DNA of 64,000 nt from Anticarsia gemmatalis. Its lineage: Eukaryota > Arthropoda > Insecta > Lepidoptera > Erebidae. How positions within the stretch are numbered: position 1 is the stretch's first letter; the number at the start of each line of letters is the position of its first letter. Made by a program: the position numbers and the translations under genes. This document shows positions 38,533 to 50,258 of this stretch, in pieces. The stretch is taken from positions 3,759,124-3,823,123 of the forward strand of contig NC_134775.1 in the NCBI RefSeq assembly GCF_050436995.1, read 5' to 3'. The notes beneath the pieces were generated by a model. It made no database searches and was not told where the DNA came from. It saw only the letters and a list, made by a program, of their open reading frames with translations.

Positions 38533-40920
38533 TTATTGTATACACTTCTGCTCGAATATTAAGAGATTTTTGAGTACCCGTTTAAAGCCTAATTTGTTGG
38601 TTTTAGATCGAACCGGCGGCGGGATGTTGTTCCAGCAGTGGGTGGCAGCGTACTTGAAGCTTCCTCTAAAGGCAGCGGTCCTATGCTGAGGCACAGACAG
38701 CGGGTTCGTCGTGGAGCGGGCGGGGTATGAGAGATGGTCTTGCCTCCAATTTAGTTTGCCGTAGAGGTAATTAGGTTTATGTGTACCCATTAAATTAAAC
38801 ACAAGCGTTGCCAGATGTAACTTCCGTCTGGCCGCCATCTTCAGTACGTTAGCTTCATTGAGGTAGGGAGTTACATGGTTGCGACGTGGGATATGGAAAC
38901 AGAACCTAGCGCAAGCGTTTTGTACCCTTTGAATCAATTTAGCGGTCCTTGATAGCAAACACGGTCCATAGACCGTGTCGCAATAATTAAGTTTTGCCAG
39001 CACTAGACTATCTACTAGTCTTTGTCTTAGTGGAATGCTTAGATATTCCCGGAATTTATATAATACCTTTAATCTATAAAAACAGGTTTTGATCACGTTG
39101 TTAATATGGGGTTCAAAGCGAAGCTCGGAATCAAAAGTCAGGCCCAGATTATAAGCTGTATCTACCTTGGCTATTCTTTCCCCATTAATTTTAATATCAG
39201 GACTAGCGGTCATAATTTTGTTCACCTGTCTCTTGCTCCCCAATACCAAATACTTGGACTTAGCCGGATTAAGTACCAAACTATTGTTTTCAGACCATGA
39301 CGCAATTCTACTCAATGCTCCGTTTATTGTGTCCACTGAAGCAGTTGTTGTACAAGGGTTGAAGGAGAGGTAAAGTTGTATATCATCTGCATACATGTGG
39401 TACATGCATTCTCCCATATACTGGGTGATGTCTGCACTGTATATGATGTACAGTAACGGTCCCAGGATCGAACCCTGTGGGATTCCCCGGGATACGGGAT
39501 GAGGTGATGAGGAGACCGTAGAACCATCCCCTTTTTGTATTTCAACATGTTGTGTACGACTCGAGAGATAGCTACTGAACCATTTAATTGTTTCTGCACC
39601 GAACCCATAGTAGGACAGTTTGGATAGCAATAAGGATATATTTATAGCATCAAATGCCCGGGAAAAATCCAGCAGTGTCAGGATAGTACCCTCCTCTCGG
39701 TCTCGCGCCTCCAGAATGTTACTGACAACATCCGCTAGGGCAGTTGCTGTACCTCGACCCTGTCTAAATCCCGATTGTAAGTCAGGGAGTATTAGTTCAT
39801 GCTCTAAATACTCCATAACCTGTTTGTATACGACTCGTTCTAGTATTTTGGATAGACAGGGAAGTATACTTATAGGTCGCAAATCTTTATAGGATTGTGG
39901 GTTTATGTTTTTAGGTATGGGCCGTACGATCGCATGACGCCAAAGGCCAGGAAATGTGTTTGAACATATCGACTTGTTCACAATAGCAGTTATAGCCGGA
40001 AGGCTGTACGGCAACGTGAGTCGTATCATTTCCCTGCTGATGCCGTCAATACCCTGTGCATTCGTCACTATACTATTAAACATTTTGAGGATAGTGGTTT
40101 GATCAACAGTATTTAGGGCGAATGCAAGCGGCCCATACCTATTAAATTCCCAGAACGTAAGTTGGGAGATAGTGACTTTGTTTCTACCCGGTACATCCAA
40201 GAATGCCCTATTAATCTCGTCCGGATTTTCCAAGTGTTCCGGGAGCGTACCATCCTGACCCACTGCATGCACGTGATTCTTAAGGTTCCTCCACAGAGTT
40301 CGGGAGTTATTCATCTGGCTATTAATTTCACTACTAAAGTAAGCTTTCTTTTCAGAATGTATTGAGTGTACCACCAGACGTTTCAGTTGTAAATAATAGT
40401 CCTTATGACTCGATAACTTGGTCTGACGGTACCGGACACGCGCTTCATCTCGGAGTCTACACATAAATTTTATGTTGTCTGTAATCCACGGGGTGGGCAG
40501 ACTTTTAAAAGTTCTTCGCTTAACAGGGGCATGGGCATCGAACAATTGGGTCATGTAGTAGTTAAATGTTGAGACCATTTCATCAACCGTTTGTAGATCA
40601 CCAATGGATTCCCAAGGGATCGATCCCAGGTCACTCTCAAATAGCTCAGGAACAATATCTTTGATAGGACGGTATATCACCATTCTCTTTGCCGGGCGGT
40701 CTTTTTTAATTATAAGTTGGCACGTTACGAAGGAATGATGTCCAAGGTCGGTTATGTGATCAACAGATACGTTCCTATAGCGCGAATCAGTGCAGACTAC
40801 ATCAATAAGTGAACATCTATCGTTTATAAAATGTGTTGGAAGGTTCACAATTTGCTCAAGGCCACAGTACTTTAAAAAATCCGCAAGTTTTTTCGACTTT
40901 GAGCTTGATTCGTCTAGCAT
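38533..40920 (-). pseudogene. LINE-F ORF2: end of endonuclease plus reverse transcriptase
   Basis: 795 codons without a stop. The start is the endonuclease tail (LIDVVCTDSRY, ITDLGHHSFVTC), then a linker (PWITDNIKFMCRLRDEARVR). RT: NAQGIDGISREMIRL (~290), DLRPISILPCLSKILERVVY (~345), LTLLDFSRAFDAINISLLL (~410), VSRGIPQGSILGPLLYIIYS (~472), YHMYADDIQLYLSF (~508, both Asp), thumb to FEQKCIQ. It nicks and copies RNA at the target. Only the frameshift upstream (~41040) visibly breaks it. The His in GHHSF stands where SDH is usual; whether this is natural to the family is unknown. Confidence 0.8.
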
Positions 40921-41005
40921 GTTGACATTGAAGTCACCAAGCAGGATAACATTATCGTGGGGGGCGAGGGAGTGAATGCTGTCAGTGATTGCGTCCAGAA
41001 ATCGA

Positions 41006-41383
41006 TCAAGGTTTAACCATGGTGGCCGATATGCTGTACCAAAGAGTAATCTTTTCTTGTTGATAGTATCTAAGGCTCATCCATAATTGTTCAACTTCCG
41101 GGTGCACAGGGTGCGGTCGAATTTGCGCACTTATACCAGTCTTAATATAAAAAGCAACCCCTCCCCCGCGTCCCCCCCGAACAGTCACCGGTCGTGTTAT
41201 ATGACGCAAACGATAACCGGGCACCCTGGGTGCACGCCCTTCCTCCCCAGGTCGCAACCACGTCTCATTTATCGCCATTATATCGACAGAGTGTTTATCC
41301 ATTGCGATTAAAAACTCGTCTTGGCCAGTAGCAAGAGAGCCAGCATTAAATAGACCAAACTTTAGGAATTTATTGTTAGCCAT
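41006..41383 (-). pseudogene. LINE-F ORF2: N-terminal endonuclease piece
   Basis: KFGLFNAGSLATGQDEFLIA (catalytic Asn), IMAINETWLRPGE (catalytic Glu) and GGVAFYIKTGISAQIRPHP: an AP-type endonuclease start. The frame is lost near 41040; the next frame carries VILLGDFNVNMLDESS up to the 38533-40920 ORF, so one indel separates them. Confidence 0.75.
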
Positions 41384-41815
41384 TTATGTTTAAAAAAAAA
41401 ATATACATGTCTATAACAAATTCTTGATATTGAAGTAAAATAGTTATTTTAATAAAAAATACAAAATGCCCTTTTATTTCGTTGACATAATAAAACATAG
41501 CTATATTTTTATCTGTGTAATATAATGTAATTATAATAAGTAAAAATAATATAAAGTTGTAGTTGATGTAAATATACCCGTAATATTGTTTTGTGTCGTT
41601 GTGTTTATGTAAGTACTTGAAAGATGTATGTTAATGAGGCGGCTAGTGTTGGTGTTATTTTAATTTCTGGGAACCGGTTCTTATCTGTTTTACATTGTTG
41701 ATGGGACGAGTTATATTGCATAAGTTGACATGAGTGATTAAGTTTAGTAACAATCAATGAAGCATAATATATAAACAAACAATACAATATACAGAGCCAT
41801 ACTTTACATTGGTTC

Positions 41816-42802
41816 CTATCCAAAGATACGCTGTATATCGTCTTCAGACCGAATGGAGCGGTGTTCATCGCCGGTTCTGAATCTAGCAAGGATGCGGCCA
41901 TGGTGGGTCCAAATGAACTTCCAGCCTTGTTGACGTCCTGCCTCCCTTGCCTGACGAAATAAACTCCTGTTGTGTTTCGTCAGGCGCTCATTAATATAAA
42001 ACGTCCTAGGTTGTCCAGGCAGGTTCAGGTCACTCGTAGTGGCACCACGGCGTACTCGCGCATTTTTTATAAGTTTGTCCCGCATCTCGCGCCGGATAAA
42101 TCGCACCACTATAGGGCGAGGCCTAGATTCAGATGGGCCGCTCGAGTTTGTGGCATTTATATGGCGACGACCCGCTCGATCCACGCTAACTATGTCGTTC
42201 TCGGACATTTGGACGCCAAGCTTATTTGCGAGTAGCAGTACAGTGTGAGTAAGGTTTTCACCACTGTTTTCCGGCAGGTTGGAGATCTCAATATCATTTT
42301 CGAGCATCCTTTGATCCCTATCATTTAGATCGCATTTTAATTGAGAGATCACCGCTTCCATACTCTGCCCTGTATTTTCAGCCCTCTCTTTATTAACTTG
42401 CTCGAGGGCGTCTATCCGCTGCTCGAGACTGTCGACGCGGCCGTTGAGAGCCCTTAGCTCGGCAACTTCCTCGCGCAAAGCAGAGAAGTCGCTCCGCACC
42501 GCACGTAACTCCTCCCTAATGCGCCGCAGCTCCTCATCAATGTTAGCCACAACCTCTCGAGCCGATGGAGTGCTGTACGCGGATTTTGTATTTGTGGAGT
42601 TTTCTGGACCCCTGGGTGTAGTTGATAGTTCCCCTTTTTCCGGTTTTCTCCTGCATCCAAAGCAGCGCCAGGAAGGGGATACCAGACCCGTAAGTGGCAA
42701 TGCCATACACGCCCGGTGGTATGTTTGGCTACACACACTACACCTAGCGCCATCTGCCTGTGACATATATTTACTACAGTGGCCGCATCTAACGCTCGGC
42801 AT
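41816..42802 (-). CDS. LINE-F ORF1: PHD finger, coiled coil and RNA-binding region
   Basis: 328 residues, intact. A PHD-type zinc finger is at ~5-52 (C-x2-C ... C-x2-C ... H-x2-C ... CFGC: RCGHCSKYM, CSVCSQTYHRAC, WRCFGCRR). A coiled coil with heptads follows at ~85-165 (ELRRIREELRAVRSDFSALR), then an RRM/C-terminal region with ISNLPENSGENL (~173) and IVVRFIRREMRDKLIKNA (~228), as in L1/CR1-type ORF1 proteins. It binds element RNA and acts as a chaperone. The 430-bp gap to ORF2 is non-coding. It is probably still translatable. Confidence 0.85.
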   Translation of the reverse strand: MPSVRCGHCSKYMSQADGARCSVCSQTYHRACMALPLTGLVSPSWRCFGCRRKPEKGELSTTPRGPENSTNTKSAYSTPSAREVVANIDEELRRIREELRAVRSDFSALREEVAELRALNGRVDSLEQRIDALEQVNKERAENTGQSMEAVISQLKCDLNDRDQRMLENDIEISNLPENSGENLTHTVLLLANKLGVQMSENDIVSVDRAGRRHINATNSSGPSESRPRPIVVRFIRREMRDKLIKNARVRRGATTSDLNLPGQPRTFYINERLTKHNRSLFRQAREAGRQQGWKFIWTHHGRILARFRTGDEHRSIRSEDDIQRIFG

Positions 42803-43303
42803 GGCTGCGCTTGGACCACCCGTTGATCTATAGATCTAGTAGTTTGTTAAATGACCAAGAGATGTCACTATACTAATATTTAGTGTTTATAAGAGCTTAT
42901 GACTCGTGTTTATGTTTTATTTGCACTTCATTTACAATCACTTTAACGGATTTGTATATAGTTTTAAATTGTCACCAATGTATCTTTAAGTTTTTATATA
43001 AATTGTTGTAATATTTAATGATTTAGGGTAGGTTTAGTTTAAGTCACTGCACTAGGTGTTTATTTTTGAGTTTTTAACACTGTTCACTGCACTATGATAC
43101 CCAATAACAATTCATGGGATGAATCACACTAAGTTATATGATTACCATTAAACTTTTGTCCAATATACACTAGTTGTTTATTTTTATTTGTTCGTAAACT
43201 GTATCAAGTACTTAGAACGTTCGAAGTACCGCCCAAAAAAGAATTTTATATCGAATTTTTAACATCTTACCTAACTTTGCTTGTTTTAGAACGGAGTCGG
43301 GGT

Positions 43304-43349
43304 GCATTTTACAGTTAGATCACCCAAGGGTGATCTAACTGTAAAATGC
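43304..43349. repeat. Perfect 22-bp hairpin at the 5' junction of LINE-F
   Basis: GCATTTTACAGTTAGATCAC-CC, loop AA, and its exact inverse (43328-43349). The right arm is LINE-E coding sequence; the left arm is its inverted copy next to the LINE-F 5' end, so it arose at insertion. Confidence 0.85.
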
Positions 43350-43769
43350 TCTCTAAATAAGTTTGCTATATCACTGCAGTCACTCACACCCTCAACACTG
43401 ACAGGGAGGCTCGGCCTAGGACTCAACTTATTAGTAGCCTTCCAAAACTCTCCAAAATTCTTAGAAGCCTGGTGTTCAGCAATAAGGTCCATTTTGACTT
43501 GCTCAGTATTATCTTGTCACCATTTTAATTTATGCTTAAATTCCTTTCTACTTTCACACATATCATTATATATTTCACCACAACGCGGTCTATCATGTGA
43601 TACCCAGTTTAAAATAAATTGTCTAGCCTCCCTGTGTGCCTCAGTAACATGCTTATTCCAACCAGGTACATGACGCTTAAAATTATAACTGTTAGTACAC
43701 TTACAACTATTTATGGCTGAATCTGTTAACACCTTAACTATATCACAGTAAAGCTTATTTATTATATTT
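43322..43769 (-). pseudogene. LINE-E linker between endonuclease and RT
   Basis: Reads (minus) NIINKLYCDIVKVLTDSAIN, FKRHVPGWNKHVTEAHREAR, then after a stop near 43517 FGEFWKATNKLSPRPSLPV and FREHFTVRSPLG, which meets RT sequence SLGPSGLQSD on the far side of LINE-F. The open frame above 43769 is LINE-C 5' UTR read through. Confidence 0.75.
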
Positions 43770-44203
43770 TTTTGGGCAGGGGAATGGTCAAGCATTGACA
43801 CAATGCCTGATGATTCTTCTACTCCCGACATCTGTCCGATGCCGGGTCTAGCAAATGGTTTAGGGAGTAGCGCAAGTCGCAAAGATCCCCTAAACAAGGC
43901 CAGTGGACTATCCTTCTCAAGGTTGCTGCCCGTTATTGGCCAATTACCCTCTGTAATTGGCATAACAAAAACCTCTGGCCGGTACTCTATATCCACACCT
44001 TTTCCTATCCCAAATATCCCTAAACCAATCCCGCAGAGCCGAACCGTGGCGGCGCAATAACCACTCAGGCACACAGAGCCTTGGGGCACCAAATACCCCC
44101 TAAAAATTATACCACACTTACCTAGGGCGGGTAGTGTGAGTTCTTCTTTCCACTTCCCTTCTTCTGGCATCCTATGCCAAATTCGCCCTAAAAAAACCCC
44201 ACC

Positions 44204-44637
44204 ATGCAAGCACAGCTAAATAAAAAACTACCCCAGGAGGGTACCACTGTCAGTGGAGAATCCCTCACCGAGCCTAGCTCGGTCCGTCCCGCGTATTCTG
44301 GGGGAGACAAACTGTGCTCAAAACCAGGCGCAAGCCTGGACCTGTCTGGCCTCGCCGAGGCCATTTATCTTCTCCTGAAAAAGGAACAACTTCGCAGTGG
44401 ACGGTAGTCGCTCATAAGCGACCTTGCAAAAGGGAACCTACCGCCCCTGCAAAATCCAAAGAAGGACTGAAGGGTCTACCGGAACGCCGTCGCCCGAACA
44501 GGCGCGCGAGAAGGGAAACCCTACAGTCCAGAACCACACAACAAGCCGAGACGGAAACCGCAGCAGCGGCAACGCAGCGCGACCCTCAGCCCTCCACTTC
44601 AGGAGAGCTTAAAACGGCACCACCAGCACCAAGCACC
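44204..44637 (+). pseudogene. LINE-C ORF1, N-terminal fragment
   Basis: Starts MQAQLNKKLPQEGTT; an internal stop at 44405 and a frame change lead to ERRRPNRRARRETLQSRTTQ and QPSTSGELKTAPPAPSTK, a basic then Ser/Pro-rich N-terminus. The errantivirus cuts it at 44638. The C-terminal fragment resumes in coding sense at 52446. Confidence 0.65.
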
Positions 44638-44954
44638 AAGACAGATAGAATGTCCCAGAACAAATTATGCATAGATAGTAGTTTACCGTAGCAACTCAAC
44701 CTAGCAACATATAAATTGTACTTAAGTCAGCATTCCCATAAACATGTGTCGAACGTTCTAGAACAAATCGTGCTTAGGTAAGGGTTTACCTCCTCCACAA
44801 TATGTTATTTGACGCCCTTTGTTCTAACTTACTTTTAATGTAACTTTCCATACGAAAGCCATTCTGTTCTTAGTCTTGACTCGATAACATTGTAATCGGT
44901 TTTTATTAAATAAAGTTTATTTTTATTTTAGAACCGTCTCTTCATTCCTTGACT
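44638..44954 (+). promoter_or_regulatory. 5' LTR of the errantivirus, truncated
   Basis: Matches 52129-52445 of the 3' LTR. The missing part is the LTR's first ~92 bp (AGTTAAGG...). AATAAA is at 44909-44914; the end is CCTTGACT. Confidence 0.8.
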
Positions 44955-44971
44955 GGCGCAGCCGGTAAGTG
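44954..44971 (+). other. Primer-binding site of the errantivirus
   Basis: TGGCGCAGCCGGTAAGTG; resembles the tRNA-Ser-type sites of the 17.6/297 group. Overlaps the last LTR base, as in errantiviruses. Confidence 0.75.
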
Positions 44972-45338
44972 ACCTTGTCGTTTGGGTCCTCTGTGCCATC
45001 GCGAATCGCATTTTCGGGCGCCGAGAAAACCCTAACGTTCGTCTCAACGATTCAACGGGTCAGCGAACCAAACAAATTCGTCAAGAGAAGCCACGGTGCA
45101 GAGCAAGCTGAGCAGAATCATCACCTCACAGGAGAGCGGAAAAGCAGCGGGTCATGTGAGTAGATCTCTTCACTATCCTGTCGACTTTCTTTTGAATCTC
45201 CTTGTGATAGTTATATGTGTTTCGTGTATATATAGGGATTAGAAAAAGCCCTTCTGGCACGTAGCGCATTGAAAGGCGATAAGCATTTCGCATTTATTAA
45301 GTAAGTTAGTTAGTAGGTATATTATTAAATACATAGAA

Positions 45339-46427
45339 ATGGAAGGTGTCGTAGTTATACCGCCTGGAGTATTAAAAATCATTCCTTTATTTAGTGGCGA
45401 GACAAGGTTATTGTCACTATTTATTCGCAGAACTGAATATATTATTAATTCATATCGCGGTAATGAATTGCAGAATGAATATCTTTTTAACGCGATAACG
45501 TGTAGATTAAGCGGGGAAGCTGCTAATTTAATCGGAGAGCGAAGCTCAATACACTCTTGGGCAGAGTTAAAACAGGTTTTACAGGATCATTTCGGGGATC
45601 CAAGGACAGAAGATTGTTTAGTTTTAGAATTGGAAAGCTTAAGAATAAATAGAGGCGAAAGTTATTTAGATTTTTGCCACCGAATACAGCAGTTAAAGAG
45701 CATACTCATAGCTAAGATTGACGAGAGTACTGAAGATTCAGCTGCAAGGTTATCGAAACATAACATTTATACAAACCTTTCTATGAATGTTTTCTTGTTT
45801 AATCTTCCGAAACATTTAGTTAGATTAGTGCGATTAAAGAATGTCTCGAGCCTGGAAGATGCCTTAAAAGCCGTATTGGAAGAACAATATTTCCAACAAG
45901 TATACGATCAAAAAACATCACATTTTCCAAAATTTAATTCAAACTTCCAGGGCCGATACAATAATTTTAGTTCGCAAGCGTCACCGGGTGCAAGTACTAG
46001 TGCACCGAATGTGCAGTGGAATAATGGAGTGTCTCCGAGTCGTAATTTCTCATACAATGGTGTACAGACAAGTAATAGGAACAACTTTCCAAATAACTCA
46101 TTGCCGCCTAGAAATAATAACAGGTTTTATTACAATCGTTTTGATCAAAATAATCCATTTTATAACAATTATAATGCATCGCGGCCACCGTTCTCACGGC
46201 GACAATTTACTGATAATGCTATGCCCAGTTCGCAGCAAGCGCAGCCCACGGCATTATCGCCACCGAGAGCAGGTTGTGATACCGACGTCACAATGCGAAC
46301 GGCTAGTTCGAGACGTGTCAATTTCACCGAGCATAATGATAACGCGTTACCTAGTACTTCCAGTGAGAATGAAGAGATAGGAAATTTTTGCATAAGGGCC
46401 TCTACACACCCGTACGAATTAAATTAA
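45339..46427 (+). CDS. gag: Errantivirus Gag
   Basis: 362 residues, intact. The capsid-like region is at ~15-190 (IIPLFSGETRLLSLFIRRTE, WAELKQVLQDHFGDPRTEDC, YLDFCHRIQQLKSILIAKI) and the Asn/Pro/Arg-rich tail at ~195-350. No CCHC zinc knuckle is present, as usual for errantivirus Gag. It forms the particle shell around genomic RNA. The last 40 bp overlap pol, which lies in the -1 frame, so Gag-Pol would be made by -1 frameshifting. The start was chosen at the first ATG after the leader. Confidence 0.8.
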   Translation: MEGVVVIPPGVLKIIPLFSGETRLLSLFIRRTEYIINSYRGNELQNEYLFNAITCRLSGEAANLIGERSSIHSWAELKQVLQDHFGDPRTEDCLVLELESLRINRGESYLDFCHRIQQLKSILIAKIDESTEDSAARLSKHNIYTNLSMNVFLFNLPKHLVRLVRLKNVSSLEDALKAVLEEQYFQQVYDQKTSHFPKFNSNFQGRYNNFSSQASPGASTSAPNVQWNNGVSPSRNFSYNGVQTSNRNNFPNNSLPPRNNNRFYYNRFDQNNPFYNNYNASRPPFSRRQFTDNAMPSSQQAQPTALSPPRAGCDTDVTMRTASSRRVNFTEHNDNALPSTSSENEEIGNFCIRASTHPYELN

Positions 46428-48328
46428 ATTGTAATAAATTAAACCTGCCGCATATATGTGTACCAGAACTTAACGCTATTTTTATGATTGACACCGGTAG
46501 TCAACGTTCATTTTTAAGCCCTAAGTTAGCGAATCAATATTTTTGCAACTTTAAGCGACATGAAACTTTTAAGGTAGTTAGTACTCACGCAATAAGTAGT
46601 CATAACGAGGTAGCATACATACCTTTACCCGATACATTTAGAAGCAATGAATGGTACAAATTTTATATTTACTGCGTTGATGACAGATATGATGGCTTCA
46701 TCGGTAGCGATTTATTGACGCAACTTCATGCTAATATTGATATGAAGAATAAAAAACTATTTACGAAAGATACTTGTATACCCATTTTTTATAATCCACC
46801 AATACATGATTTTCATAAGTTACCGCCGCGTAGCGAACTAAGGGTCAAAATTCCGGTTAGTTTGTCAATATACTACATAATTAACTTTACAGAATTTATC
46901 AATGGCGTTAGGATGCCAGCGGCCTTAGTTAACTGTGTGCATGGGTATGCGACAACAGTCATACAGAATTCGAGGTCCAAGCAAATGGAATTAACGGTGA
47001 CCAGCCCGTTCAAGGTCGAACCGTATTTAGGGAATAATTTAGTAAACGATAGTATTAACTTGAATTATAACGATAGGGATAGTGATAGGTTAGATCAACT
47101 GTTAACGGATAATCTTTCCAAGTTAAAAGTTGATCATATGAACGAAGAAGAAAAGCAATCTTTCACCAATATTTGTAAAGAGTTTAAAGATATATTTTAT
47201 TGCGAGGACGTGCCCCTCTCATTCACAAACGAGGTGAAACATAGAATTAGAACGAAAAATGAAGACCCAATACATATTAAAGCTAGGAGGCTACCGCCTG
47301 TACAGACCGTAGAAATTAGGAATCAAGTAGAGAAAATGCTTAAAGACAATGTTATACAAAAATCGTTTTCGCCTTGGAGTGCGCCGGTCCATTTAGTGCC
47401 GAAAAAAATTGATTCTTCAGGCAAACAAAAATGGAGAATGGTCATTGATTATAGGCGCCTCAATGAGATAACAGTAGACGATAAGTACCCCTTACCTAAC
47501 ATCAATGACCTTTTTGATTCGTTAGGCAAGAGCATGTACTTTACTACTTTAGATTTAGCAAGTGGCTACCATCAAATCGAAGTAGAAAAGGAGGATAGGG
47601 CAAAAACAGGCTTTAGCACACCTTTCGGACACTATGAATTTAATAGGATGCCATTTGGCTTAAAAACGGCTCCCGCAACGTTTCAACGGGCAATGGATAA
47701 TGTCTTGAGAGGGCTACAAGGTATTCATTGCCTGGTTTACTTAGATGACGCGAAAAGCATTCAGGAGCACAATGAAAAACTTAGGGCAATTTTCGAGAGA
47801 TTCCGCGAAACTAATCTGAAAGTACAGCTTGATAAATCTCAATTCCTTCGAAAAGAAGTATTATATTTAGGGCATACTATAACTAGTGAAGGGTTAAAGC
47901 CCAATAATGATAAGATAGAAGCAGTATTGAAGTACCCGATACCCAAAACCACGACAGAAATTAAAAGTTTTCTTGGTCTCATAGGGTATTATAGAAAATT
48001 TATTAAGGACTTCGCCAAAATAACGAGACCACTTACAGCTTGCCTAAAAAAGGGCAAGACCATAGATCTTAATGCTGAATACGTAGAGAGTTTTGAAACA
48101 TGCAAAAAACTCCTTACAAATGCCCCATTACTGCAATACCCCGACTTTAACAAACCGTTTATCTTAACAACAGATGCATCCAACTTTGCAATCGGCGCAG
48201 TATTATCGCAGGGCAACATTGGATCAGATAAGCCAGTGGCATATGCCAGTAGGACCCTAAGTGATTCCGAATCAAGATACAGTACTATAGAAAAAGAGCT
48301 TTTAGCAGTCATTTGGGCAGTTAGATAA
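46388..48328 (+). pseudogene. pol: Errantivirus Pol: protease and reverse transcriptase
   Basis: 646 codons overlapping gag in the -1 frame. A retropepsin site FMIDTGSQRSF is at ~30. RT: RLPPVQTVEIRNQVEKML (~302), WRMVIDYRRLNEITVDDKYP (~345), TLDLASGYHQIEVE (catalytic Asp, ~386), FGLKTAPATFQRAMDNVL (~425) and LVYLDD (~450). After YLDD about six residues usual in the family are missing (AKSIQEHNEKL follows). RNase H starts at LTTDASNFAIGAVLSQ (~600). The frame ends early at VIWAVR through a frameshift near 48325. The deletion beside the active site and the shift make it inactive. Confidence 0.8.
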
Positions 48329-48535
48329 GCACTTTAGACCATATTTATGGGGGAAGAAGTTTTATATATATACAGACCATAGACCTTTGGCCTGGCTTTA
48401 CTCGCTTAACGAACCTAATAGTAAACTCACAAGGTGGCGTCTTAGACTTGAGGAATTTGACTTTGAAATAAATTATAAAAAAGGGTCGCAAAACTCGAAT
48501 GCAGATGCATTATCTAGAATTAAACTAATTCATTA
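48329..48535 (+). pseudogene. pol: Errantivirus Pol: end of RNase H, shifted frame
   Basis: After the frameshift the sequence reads YTDHRPLAWLYSLNEPNSKL and ends with the NADALSRIK motif typical of Ty3/gypsy RNase H, then TAA. Confidence 0.7.
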
Positions 48536-48601
48536 AAGTAAGGATATTAATAATATAATAGTAAGTTTAAATGGTAAGAAAATTAGGGAAATAAACGTAA
48601 A

Positions 48602-48863
48602 TATCTATACTAATATTATAAAGCTGAAGAGTTTGTTTGTTTGATTGTTTGTTTGTTTGTTTGAACGCGCTAATCTCGGGAACTACTGGTCCGATTTGAA
48701 AAATTCTTTCAGTGTTAGATAGCCCATTTATCGAGGAAGGCTATAGGCTATATATCATCACGCTACGACCAATAGGAGCAGAGTACCAGTGAAAAATGTT
48801 ACAAAAACGTGGAAAATTATGATTCTCTTATGTGACGCAAGCGAAGTTGCGCGGGTCAGCTAG
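48602..48863 (+). mobile_element. Lep1 Helitron inside errantivirus pol
   Basis: 262 bp, from TCTATACTAATATTATAAAG to GGTCAGCTAG, inserted between A (48601) and T (48864). Complete with the TTTG repeat near its 5' end. Confidence 0.9.
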
Positions 48864-49291
48864 TTTTAGATAATGATAATGAGTCCATGTTAGTTAATGT
48901 AGGCAATAGGGAAACTGTTAGAAATTTGGAAGATAATAACGAAATCGAAGAAATAATCAGCTTATCAGACTCAGAATCAGATAGGTTAAGCGTAGCTAGA
49001 AAAGAGGCACCTGTCATAGATGTATCCGAATCAGATGATGGAGCTACGGCCCATTCTATTACAAATAGGGAACATGAAGGAATCCCAATCTTAAACGAAG
49101 CAGTAGACACGAAACCTAGGCAAATACATGTATTCAATTGGTACAAGAATGAAATTAGTGTAAAAAATATTTCTGATAGCAATCAAAAGATATTGCAGGT
49201 ACATATGCCGGCCGATAACAATGAACATTTAGTTAAGCAATTTCTAAAAGAATATGTAGACTTTAAGCGGAAATACTTCATCTACTTTTGA
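48864..49291 (+). pseudogene. pol: Errantivirus Pol: RNase H-integrase linker
   Basis: Acidic, Ser/Asp-rich (IEEIISLSDSESDRLSVARK) then IHVFNWYKNEISVKN. It ends at a stop (49291) caused by a frameshift; integrase continues in the next frame. Confidence 0.65.
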
Positions 49292-49299
49292 AATAGACG

Positions 49300-50258
49300 C
49301 TTTTAGAAAAGTATTTAGTAAAGTAGTTACAGAGTTTTATAAGAAAGGTTCCCAAAATCTAATAGAATGTACGGAGAGAGTAGTTAACGTAACAAATGAG
49401 GAAGAACAAAGAGAAATTATCATAAAATATCATGAAGGGAAAACTGTCCATCGAGGTATTAGAGAAACACTCACAAAACTTAAAAGACACTATTGGTGGT
49501 CTCATATGAAGGACACAATAGCTGCTGTTATTAACTCATGTGAACAGTGCCGAAAAATTAAATACGATAGGAAGCCAATAAAGCCTTCTATACAAGTAAC
49601 TCAAACGCAAATCATGCCATTTGAAGAAATTTTTATTGATCTTTTTTATGTCGAAAATAATTATTATTTAACTATAGTAGATGCTTTCAGTAAGCTAGCG
49701 CAAGCTTTTCATGTAAACAATAGAAGCACACCAGAAATAATTAAAGCACTAATAAAGTATTTTAGCTTTTATGGAATACCTAGGAAAATAAGTAGTGACC
49801 CTGGGACCGAATTTAACAATAACCTTGTAAAGGAACTATTAAATCTATACAAAATTGACGTACATGTAGGCACACCTAATAACCCCAATTCTATGGCCAT
49901 AGTTGAACGTTTTCATTCTACGATACTCGAAACTTATAGGCTAGCAAGGTATGAGAAAAGTGACCAAGACGCAACTTCAGTAATGACGTACGCTATCATG
50001 GCATATAATAATAGCATTCATAGTGCTACAGGATTTACACCTTTTGAAATAGTGTTCGGTCATACAGAATCAGGAAACGCATTTGACATAGATAGAGATA
50101 AAAATCTTTTACAAAAATTAGTTCAAGATCATAGAAAAAGACTCAAAGTCCTATACGAATATGTTAGCGACAAAATTAGAGAAAATAAAAGTAAAGTAGT
50201 TGAAAAGAAAGAAATCGGAAGGCCAAAGAAATGCCACGATACGAAAAAGCTAAAGTGA
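49300..50258 (+). pseudogene. pol: Errantivirus Pol: integrase
   Basis: HHCC zinc site: YHEGKTVHRGIRETL and NSCEQCRKIKYD. Catalytic core: IFIDLFYVENNYYLTIVDAF (first Asp), KISSDPGTEFNNNL (second Asp) and SMAIVERFHSTIL (Glu). This would insert viral DNA into the host genome. The listed ATG (49506) is internal; coding begins ~49300 in the same frame. A frameshift near 50231-50258 moves the C-terminus. Confidence 0.8.

Larger units (their letters stand above)
37805..43321 (-). mobile_element. LINE-F: near full-length CR1-like LINE, inserted in LINE-E
   Basis: 5.5 kb flanked by ACCCAAGG (37797-37804, 43322-43329). From its 5' end: UTR (43303-42803), PHD-finger ORF1 (42802-41816), endonuclease-RT ORF2 (41383-38533, one frameshift), a ~0.7-kb 3' UTR and a (TTTCA)n tail (37805-37825). 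The first ~19 bases at the 5' end are an inverted copy of the neighbouring target. PHD-type ORF1 plus this ORF2 fits the CR1 group. Confidence 0.85.

Noticed and set aside
38082..38545. ORFs between 38.0 and 38.5 kb
   Set aside because: They lie in the 3' UTR of LINE-F and show no protein features.
43780..44209. Minus-strand ORF start MHGGVFLGRIWHRM
   Set aside because: It is LINE-C 5' UTR read backwards; only the part below 43769 is LINE-E coding.
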